Source: Acidobacteriota bacterium (lineage in GTDB: Bacteria > Acidobacteriota > Thermoanaerobaculia > Multivoradales > JAHEKO01). Taken from it: a stretch of 6,378 nucleotides of DNA. A program made the translations under genes and the position numbers. The stretch is from assembly GCA_024638355.1 (NCBI GenBank), contig JAHEKO010000229.1, positions 1-6,378 on the forward strand. Reading direction: 5' to 3'. This document shows positions 1 to 4,765 of the stretch, in pieces (the first letter of the stretch is position 1; each line of letters opens with the position of its first letter). The notes under the pieces were generated by a model. That model was not told where the DNA came from, ran no database searches, and worked only from the letters and a program-made list of their open reading frames with translations.

Positions 1-818
1 GCTCCAAGACCAAGCTGAGCAAGCGCAAGCTCGGCAAGTACCTGAAGAACGCCGAGTTCGCGCGCGTTCACGAGCACGGCCGGCGCATCGCGGAGCGGAT
101 CGGCCACCCCACCGCGGCCGAAACCTTCAATCCGGTGATCGTCGACTTCTATCGCGAGGTCGGCTATCTGCCGCAGGCGCTGCTCAACTACCTCCTGCTC
201 CTCGGCTGGTCGCTCGACGACAAGACCGAGCTCTTCGAGTTGGACGAGATGATCGAGCACTTCTCGCTCGAGCGCATCAACAGCTCGCCGGCGAGCTTCG
301 ATCCCCAGAAGCTGACCGCGTTCCAGGATCACCACATGCTGAAGCTGTCGCCCGCGGAGAAGCGGGAGCGGGTGGCGCCCTACCTGCGCGCCGCCGGTTT
401 GATCAAAGAGGAGGCCCCGCGCGAGCTCGAGGCCATTCTCGAGGCGGCGGGCGACCGCATCAAGGTCGCCGGCGACATTCTCGAGTTCGACGACTTTTTC
501 GTCGCCGACGCCGAGCTCGCCTACGACGAAGCCGCGTTCGACAAGCGCCTGCGCAAGCCCGCGGAGGCCGCCGAGCTGCTGAGGCGCTTCCGCGAGCGCC
601 TCGCGGCCCAGGAAGAGTGGAGCGCCGCACCGCTCGAGGCCGCGATGCGAAGCTTCGTGGAAGACGAGGGCATCAAGCTCGGCCAGATCATCCACGCCGT
701 GCGGGTCGCCGCGACCGGCAAGGGGGTCGGCTTCGGCATGTTCGAGACGCTCGAGATCCTCGGGCGGGCGAGAACGCTCGCTCGCCTCGACCGGGCACTC
801 GAAGAGCTCGGGACCTAG
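1..818 (+). CDS. gltX: Glutamyl-tRNA synthetase, C-terminal part (5' end outside window)
   Basis: Class I synthetase that charges tRNA-Glu with glutamate in the cytoplasm. The frame is open from base 3 to the TAG at 816-818, giving 271 visible residues; the Rossmann fold with the HIGH motif lies upstream of the window. The second class I signature, KLSKR (the KMSKS equivalent), is encoded at 12-26 and is followed by KLGKYLKN. Next comes the typical GluRS stretch [17 protein letters not shown] (about residues 55-71) and then FDPQKL, which lead into the helical anticodon-binding domain. About 263 residues follow the KLSKR motif, close to the length normal for bacterial GluRS, so the C-terminus looks intact. 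A GTG at 135 lies inside the conserved core and is not the start. The gene ends 44 bases before glnS. Because a GlnRS is present, this enzyme is probably the discriminating type, but specificity cannot be read from this fragment. A GluRS paralogue remains possible. Confidence 0.93.
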   Translation, partial: SKTKLSKRKLGKYLKNAEFARVHEHGRRIAERIGHPTAAETFNPVIVDFYREVGYLPQALLNYLLLLGWSLDDKTELFELDEMIEHFSLERINSSPASFDPQKLTAFQDHHMLKLSPAEKRERVAPYLRAAGLIKEEAPRELEAILEAAGDRIKVAGDILEFDDFFVADAELAYDEAAFDKRLRKPAEAAELLRRFRERLAAQEEWSAAPLEAAMRSFVEDEGIKLGQIIHAVRVAATGKGVGFGMFETLEILGRARTLARLDRALEELGT

Positions 819-862
819 CCGCTGCGACTAGAATGGCCGCCCACCGGCGAGCGACGACCCAC

Positions 863-2557
863 ATGAACGAGCCCAACGACAGCAGCACCCCCAAGCACTT
901 CATCCAGGCGATCATCGAAGAGGACCTCGCCTCCGGCAAGCACGAGCGCATCGTCACGCGCTTCCCTCCCGAGCCCAACGGCTACCTGCACATCGGGCAC
1001 GCCAAGTCGATCTGCCTCAACTTCGGCATGGCCGCCCAGTACGGCGGCACCTGCAACCTGCGGTTCGACGACACCAACCCGATCAAGGAAGAGCAGGAGT
1101 ACGTCGACTCGATCAAGGAAGACATCCGCTGGCTCGGCTTCGACTGGGAGGACCGCGAGTTCTACGCGTCCGACTACTTCGAGACGCTCTACGAATACGC
1201 CGTCCGGCTGATCGAGAAGGGCAAGGCCTACGTCGACGACCTCTCCGCCGACGAGATCCGCGAGCACCGCGGCACGCTGACCGAGCCGGGGCGGGAGAGC
1301 CCCTACCGCGACCGCCCCGTCGAGGAGAGCCTCGATCTCTTCCGGCGGATGCGTGCCGGCGAGTTCGCAGACGGTTCGCGAGTGCTGCGCGCCAAGATCG
1401 ACATGGCGTCGGGCAACCTGAACCTGCGCGACCCGGTGCTCTACCGGATCCTCCGCGCCCACCATCACCGCACCGGCGACGACTGGTGCATCTACCCGAT
1501 GTACGACATGGCCCACGGCCAGTCGGACTCGATCGAGAGGATCACGCACTCGCTCTGTACCCTCGAGTTCGAGGATCACCGACCGCTCTACGACTGGCTG
1601 GTCGAGGAGATCGGCATCTACCCGCCGCGCCAGATCGAGTTCGCCCGGCTCAACCTGAGCCACACCATCATGTCGAAGCGCAAGCTCCTCGAGCTGGTGA
1701 ACGACGGACTGGTCGACGGCTGGGACGACCCGCGGATGCCGACCCTCTCGGGAATGCGCCGCCGCGGCTTCACCGCGCGGTCGATTCGCCGCTTCTGCGA
1801 CGGCATCAGCGTGGCCAAGGCCAACAGCACGGTCGACATCCAGCTCCTCGAGCACTATGTGCGCGAAGACCTCAACAAGATCGCGCCGCGGGTGATGGGC
1901 GTGCTCCGGCCGCTGCGGGTGGTGATCGAGAACTACCCGGAAGGCCAGGTCGAGGAGCTCGACGCGATCAACAACCCCGAGAATCCCGACGCCGGCAGCC
2001 GCAAGGTACCGTTCTCACGCGTCCTCTACGTCGACCGCAACGACTTCCACGAGGACCCGCCGAAGAAGTACTTCCGCCTGGCGCCGGGGCGCGAGGTCCG
2101 GCTGCGCTACGGCTACTTCATCACCTGCGTCGACTTCGTCAAGAACGACGCCGGCGAGGTGGTCGAGCTCCGCTGCACCTACGACCCCGAGACCCGCGGC
2201 GGCTCGGCGCCCGACGGCCGCCGCGTGCGGGGAACGATCCATTGGGTCTCGGCCGAGCACGCCCTCGCGGCCGAGGTGCGCCTTTACGATCATCTCTTCT
2301 CGGTCGCCGACCCGGGCGTGGTCGAAGGGGGCGCCGACTTCAAGTCGCACCTCAACCCCGACTCGCGGACGGTCCTCGCCGGCTGCCGAGTGGAGCCGAG
2401 CCTGGCCGAGGCGCGCGCCGGCGACTGCGTGCAGTTCGAGCGAGTGGGCTACTTCTGCGTCGACTCGAAGGACTCGACGCCGCAGGATCCGGTCTTCAAC
2501 CGCGTGGTCTCGCTGCGCGACACCTGGGCCAAGATCCAGAAGAAGCAGGCCGGTTGA
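863..2557 (+). CDS. glnS: Glutaminyl-tRNA synthetase (GlnRS)
   Basis: Complete 564-residue class I synthetase that attaches glutamine directly to tRNA-Gln; E. coli GlnRS is about 554 residues. Visible landmarks are [16 protein letters not shown] (residues 34-49, with the HIGH motif at 43-46), NLRFDDTNP (65-73), CIYPMYD (209-215), THSLCTLEF (228-236), the PRQIEF segment with the conserved Gln (255-260), and HTIMSKRKL (267-275, the KMSKS equivalent). The two C-terminal beta-barrel anticodon-binding domains follow, with [12 protein letters not shown] at 457-468, and the protein ends [12 protein letters not shown] chose the ATG at 863 because the N-terminus then aligns with E. coli GlnRS ([15 protein letters not shown] at residues 13-27). 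An in-frame ATG at 833 would add 10 residues. Neither start has a clear Shine-Dalgarno sequence. The gene follows gltX by 44 bases and is likely in its operon. A TAGAAT at 829-834 resembles a -10 box but has no matching -35. Direct tRNA-Gln charging makes the Glu-tRNA-Gln amidotransferase route unnecessary for Gln. Confidence 0.97.
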   Translation: MNEPNDSSTPKHFIQAIIEEDLASGKHERIVTRFPPEPNGYLHIGHAKSICLNFGMAAQYGGTCNLRFDDTNPIKEEQEYVDSIKEDIRWLGFDWEDREFYASDYFETLYEYAVRLIEKGKAYVDDLSADEIREHRGTLTEPGRESPYRDRPVEESLDLFRRMRAGEFADGSRVLRAKIDMASGNLNLRDPVLYRILRAHHHRTGDDWCIYPMYDMAHGQSDSIERITHSLCTLEFEDHRPLYDWLVEEIGIYPPRQIEFARLNLSHTIMSKRKLLELVNDGLVDGWDDPRMPTLSGMRRRGFTARSIRRFCDGISVAKANSTVDIQLLEHYVREDLNKIAPRVMGVLRPLRVVIENYPEGQVEELDAINNPENPDAGSRKVPFSRVLYVDRNDFHEDPPKKYFRLAPGREVRLRYGYFITCVDFVKNDAGEVVELRCTYDPETRGGSAPDGRRVRGTIHWVSAEHALAAEVRLYDHLFSVADPGVVEGGADFKSHLNPDSRTVLAGCRVEPSLAEARAGDCVQFERVGYFCVDSKDSTPQDPVFNRVVSLRDTWAKIQKKQAG

Positions 2558-2570
2558 ATCCTTCGGATTC
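2556..2570 (+). other. Small hairpin overlapping the glnS stop codon
   Basis: GAATCC at 2556-2561 and GGATTC at 2565-2570 form a perfect 6-bp stem with a three-base loop. The stem begins inside the TGA stop codon (2555-2557) of glnS. No T-run follows, so on its own it is not a convincing intrinsic terminator. It may protect the 3' end of the message or be fortuitous. Confidence 0.35.
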
Positions 2571-2573
2571 GAT

Positions 2574-2608
2574 GTAGGCGCCCCCCACGGGTGAGGGCGC
2601 TACAACCC
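2574..2608 (+). repeat. Palindromic intergenic repeat, unit 1 (possible glnS terminator)
   Basis: GTAG-G-CGCCC (2574-2583) pairs with GGGCGCTAC (2595-2603) with one bulged G, leaving the centre CCCACGGGTGA. The right arm continues ACAACCC and is followed by TTTT at 2610-2613. The hairpin could therefore end glnS transcription, although the T-run is short and six bases away. The motifs CACGGGT and GGGCGCTACAAC recur in inverted orientation in unit 3. Confidence 0.6.
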
Positions 2609-2622
2609 GTTTTCTCGTCACG

Positions 2623-2648
2623 CTCCCCGCAGGTGGGGGCGCTACGCC
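2623..2648 (+). repeat. Palindromic intergenic repeat, unit 2 (degenerate)
   Basis: CTCCCCGCAGGTGGGGGCGC carries the same right arm, GGGCGCTAC (2637-2645), as unit 1. Its centre is shortened and its left arm diverged, pairing only CCCC with GGGG. Its right arm also forms a perfect 9-bp stem with GTAGCGCCC at 2654-2662 of unit 3 across an 8-base loop, so units 2 and 3 together make a larger stem-loop. Confidence 0.55.
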
Positions 2649-2650
2649 TC

Positions 2651-2682
2651 GTTGTAGCGCCCGGACCCGTGCCGGGCGGCTA
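2651..2682 (-). repeat. Palindromic intergenic repeat, unit 3 (inverted, contains the tonB stop)
   Basis: Read on the minus strand, this unit runs from TAGC through CGCCCGG, the loop CACGGGT and CCGGGCG to CTACAAC. The core stem, CGCCCGG at 2658-2664 with CCGGGCG at 2672-2678, is a perfect 7 bp with a seven-base loop. It matches unit 1 in inverted orientation, including CACGGGT and GGGCGCTACAAC. The TAG of its left arm is the stop codon of the tonB-like gene. It could act as a 3' stabilising hairpin or a weak terminator for that gene; no T-run follows directly on the minus strand. Confidence 0.6.
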
Positions 2683-3414
2683 TTGCAGCGAGAAGCGAAT
2701 GGTGAGGTTCAGGAAGACGGCGACCGGCCTGCCGTCGAGCCGGGCGGGCTTGTACTTCCACTCGCGGGCGGTCTCGACCGCGGACTCGCTGAGGCCGTGC
2801 GGCAGGCCCTTGAGCACCTTGACGTCATGGACGTTGCCGTCGGTGTCGACGACGGCTTCGAGGATGACGACGCCCTGCGTGCGGCTCTGGCGGCCCTCCT
2901 CGGTGTAGCGCGGGGTCGGCGCGTAGATCTTCTCGGGCGGGGAGATGCCCCCGGTCAGCCGCACGGCGCCGAGGCTCGGGCCGGGCGGCCCCTCGGGGAT
3001 GCCGAAGACGGCGTCGGTGTCGCTGAAGATGTCCACGTCCGGCATCTCGATCTCGGCGACGCGGATCGGCTCGGGCTCTTCGGGCGTCGGATCGGGAATC
3101 GGAATGACCCGCTTCTTCTCCTTCTTCCTCGGCACCTGCTGCTCGGCGCGAGGCGGCGGCGGCTGGAACCTGACCTGCTTCACGGCGTAGACCGGTTTCT
3201 GCTTGCCGACCCGCAGCGGCGTGTCGCGCCCCTCGGGAATCTGCATGATGAAGAAGACGACGTGCACCAGGATCGCCAGCACGATAGCCCTCCGCATCGG
3301 CTTGCGATCGTCCTCCGTCTCCGGCTCGATGTAGGGAACGTAGCCGAGATTGACGCCGATCACCTTGCGGCTGGAGGCGCTGTACTTGCTGAGGGTCGGG
3401 CTTCTGTCGAACAT
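2680..3414 (-). CDS. tonB: Energy transducer TonB family protein
   Basis: A 244-residue inner-membrane protein of the type that couples proton-motive force, normally with ExbB and ExbD, to outer-membrane TonB-dependent receptors. It has a cytoplasmic tail (1-42) ending in basic residues KPMRR, then one transmembrane segment (about 43-59, AIVLAILVHVVFFIMQI). His51 in that segment sits like the conserved membrane His of E. coli TonB. A proline-rich periplasmic linker follows, with PPPP at 85-88, the basic run RKKEKKR at 96-102 and the acidic PDPTPEEPEP at 107-116. The C-terminal TonB domain is about 160-243, with YTEEGRQSRTQGVVILEAVV, then DGNV, and REWKYKPARLDGRPV before the last strand. ATG 3414 was chosen because upstream codons run antisense into alaX; no Shine-Dalgarno is visible, and TTG starts slightly upstream or the internal ATG of MRRAIV cannot be excluded. 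No exbB or exbD lies in the window. The downstream neighbour glnS converges on it, and its stop codon lies in a palindromic repeat. Confidence 0.92.
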   Translation of the reverse strand: MFDRSPTLSKYSASSRKVIGVNLGYVPYIEPETEDDRKPMRRAIVLAILVHVVFFIMQIPEGRDTPLRVGKQKPVYAVKQVRFQPPPPRAEQQVPRKKEKKRVIPIPDPTPEEPEPIRVAEIEMPDVDIFSDTDAVFGIPEGPPGPSLGAVRLTGGISPPEKIYAPTPRYTEEGRQSRTQGVVILEAVVDTDGNVHDVKVLKGLPHGLSESAVETAREWKYKPARLDGRPVAVFLNLTIRFSLQ

Positions 3415-3457
3415 GGCGAAAAGCGGGACCGCGCCCCGTCTAGATAACAAAGTACGC

Positions 3458-3472
3458 GCAAGAAACCTGCCA
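3458..3472 (-). promoter_or_regulatory. Sigma-54-like -24/-12 promoter element upstream of tonB
   Basis: On the minus strand the sequence is TGGCAG, five bases (GTTTC), then TTGC. This matches the sigma-54 consensus TGGCAC-N5-TTGC at nine of ten defined positions, with the required 10 bases between the GG and GC elements. Placing the C of GC at -12 puts transcription start near 3446, about 32 bases before the tonB ATG at 3414. The site lies in the 105-base gap shared with the divergent alaX gene. The activator (enhancer-binding protein) site cannot be identified. A chance match is possible, so this is a prediction only. Confidence 0.4.
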
Positions 3473-3519
3473 GGTTGCGGCTCCGACCGCCCCGTGGCCG
3501 TGGCAGAATCCCTCTGTCG

Positions 3520-4710
3520 ATGGCGGACCTGCCGGCCTACGAGCGTCAGCCCTACCTGACCCGCCTCACCACCGAGGTGATCTCCACCGGAAAGATCGAT
3601 GCCGGGCCCTACGCAATCCTCGCCGACAGCCTCCTCTACCCCGAAGGCGGCGGCCAGCCCGCGGACCGCGGCCGCCTGAATGGCATCGCCGTCGTAGACG
3701 TTCGGCGCACAGCGGAGGGGGTGCTGCACCTGCTGGAAGCGCCCTCCGAGCCCGGTCCGGCCGAGCTGGAGCTCGACTGGGCCCGCCGCTACGATCACAT
3801 GCAGCAGCACACCGCCCAGCACCTGCTGAGCGCCCTGGCGGCCGAGCGCTTCGGCTGGGAGACGACGTCCTTCCATCTCGGCGAGCGCCGCTCCGATATC
3901 GAGCTCGACACCGCGGCCATCGAGGCCGGGGCGCTGGACGAGCTCGAGGAGATCGCCCTGCAGGCGGTTCGGGCCGCGCGGCCGGTCAAGGCCAGAAGGA
4001 TCCCGCCCGGCGAGTACGCCCGGCTCGACATCCGCAGCCGCGGGCTCCCCGACACCCACAGCGGCGAAATTCGCCTGGTCGAGATCGAAGGCCTCGACGT
4101 GACCACTTGCGGCGGCACGCACCTCCGCTCCACCGCCGAGATCGAGTCGATCCGGCTCGGACCGACCGAGGCCATGCGGGGCGGCATCCGCCTCTACTGG
4201 TTGGCGGGCGGCCGGGTCCGCCGGCGCCTGGCGGAGCTGGAAGATCGCAACCGGAGGCTCCGAGCGCTCTTCGAGAGCTCGGGCGAAGAGCTGGTCGAGA
4301 TCGCCGCCACCCGACTCGACTCACTGAAGGAGACCCGCGGCGCGTTGCGGCGAGTGACCGGAGAGCTGGCCGACGCGCGGGCGGCCGCCCTGGCTCTCGA
4401 CGCTCGACGCCTCATCGTGGAGCACTTCGAGAGGGCCGATGGCGGCTTTCTGCGGCGCGTGGCGCAGCGGCTGGGCGCGGAGGCGCCGCGCAAGGTCGCC
4501 CTCCTGACCGCCGGCGCCGACGGCGGCGCGCTCTTCCTGCTCGCGGCGGGCGCCGAATCGGGAGTCGACGCCGGCGCGGCCGGGCGGCAGATCGCCGAGC
4601 TCCTCGGCGGCCGCGGCGGCGGCTCCGGGGCGGTCTTCCAGGGCAGGGCGCCTTCTCTCGACCGGCTCGGCGAGGCGGTCGAGCGCCTCGGCGAGCTCAC
4701 CACCGGATAA
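3520..4710 (+). CDS. Alanyl-tRNA editing protein, AlaX-L type (with DHHA1 domain)
   Basis: A 396-residue free-standing relative of the AlaRS editing domain. The family hydrolyses mischarged Ser- (and Gly-) tRNA-Ala in trans in the cytoplasm. The N-terminal beta domain contains LLYPEGGGQPADRG (38-51). The zinc/catalytic motifs are HTAQH (His97, His101) and CGGTH (Cys197, His201), in the context MQQHTAQHLLSA and TTCGGTHLRST; all four ligands are present. A charged helical, probably coiled-coil segment spans about 232-300. The C-terminal DHHA1-like domain (about 300-396) carries the glycine motif GGRGGGSG (363-370). No aminoacylation domain precedes it, so it is not a broken AlaRS. ATG 3520 was chosen because the family-like N-terminus (MADLPAYERQPYLTRL) begins there; a TTG at 3475 would add 15 residues of unconvincing sequence. 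No Shine-Dalgarno is visible. The gene is divergent from tonB and ends one base before a terminator that serves the opposite strand. It fits thematically with gltX and glnS, although tonB separates them. Confidence 0.93.
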   Translation: MADLPAYERQPYLTRLTTEVISTGKIDAGPYAILADSLLYPEGGGQPADRGRLNGIAVVDVRRTAEGVLHLLEAPSEPGPAELELDWARRYDHMQQHTAQHLLSALAAERFGWETTSFHLGERRSDIELDTAAIEAGALDELEEIALQAVRAARPVKARRIPPGEYARLDIRSRGLPDTHSGEIRLVEIEGLDVTTCGGTHLRSTAEIESIRLGPTEAMRGGIRLYWLAGGRVRRRLAELEDRNRRLRALFESSGEELVEIAATRLDSLKETRGALRRVTGELADARAAALALDARRLIVEHFERADGGFLRRVAQRLGAEAPRKVALLTAGADGGALFLLAAGAESGVDAGAAGRQIAELLGGRGGGSGAVFQGRAPSLDRLGEAVERLGELTTG

Positions 4711-4711
4711 G

Positions 4712-4738
4712 AAAAAACCGGGGGCCGAAGCCCCCGGT
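4712..4738 (-). terminator. Rho-independent terminator of the receptor gene
   Basis: Read on the minus strand, ACCGGGGGC (4738-4730) and GCCCCCGGT (4725-4717) form a perfect 9-bp stem closed by a TTCG tetraloop of the very stable C(UUCG)G type. The last T of the stem and five more Ts at 4716-4712 make a six-T run. It lies 27 bases past the receptor stop codon. On the plus strand the hairpin has As before it and no T-run after it, so it should work poorly for alaX, whose stop codon ends at 4710. Confidence 0.9.
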
Positions 4739-4755
4739 CAGAAGACGAGCTTCTG
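4739..4755 (-). other. Small inverted repeat between receptor stop and terminator
   Basis: CAGAAG (4739-4744) and CTTCTG (4750-4755) form a perfect 6-bp stem with the five-base loop ACGAG. It directly abuts the terminator stem in the 3' untranslated part of the receptor message. It may stack with the terminator or may be incidental. Confidence 0.4.
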
Positions 4756-4765
4756 TGGAAGAGAC

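Noticed and set aside
829..834. TAGAAT as a dedicated glnS promoter -10 box.
   Set aside because: It matches five of six bases of TATAAT, but no -35 element is present at 16-18 bases upstream. Co-transcription with gltX is simpler.
815..1855. A 346-codon open frame on the minus strand opposite glnS.
   Set aside because: It is antisense to highly conserved GlnRS sequence, and its translation is low-complexity and rich in Val, Ala and Arg. It is a by-product of GC-rich codon use.
1486..2577. A 363-codon plus-strand frame overlapping glnS.
   Set aside because: The product is an Arg/Pro/Gly-rich shadow in another frame of the GlnRS gene, with no recognisable domain.
2574..2682. The repeat cluster as a CRISPR array or riboswitch.
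   Set aside because: The units are inverted and uneven, with no regular spacers, and the region lies downstream of both flanking genes, not in a leader.
2683..3447. A 254-codon plus-strand frame opposite tonB.
   Set aside because: It is antisense to a clear TonB domain and its translation is dominated by Asp, Arg, Leu and Gly with no domain pattern.
3415..4122. N-terminal extension of the tonB frame, which stays open to 4122.
   Set aside because: It runs antisense through the AlaX catalytic core and bears no relation to TonB. The TonB-like N-terminus begins at 3414.
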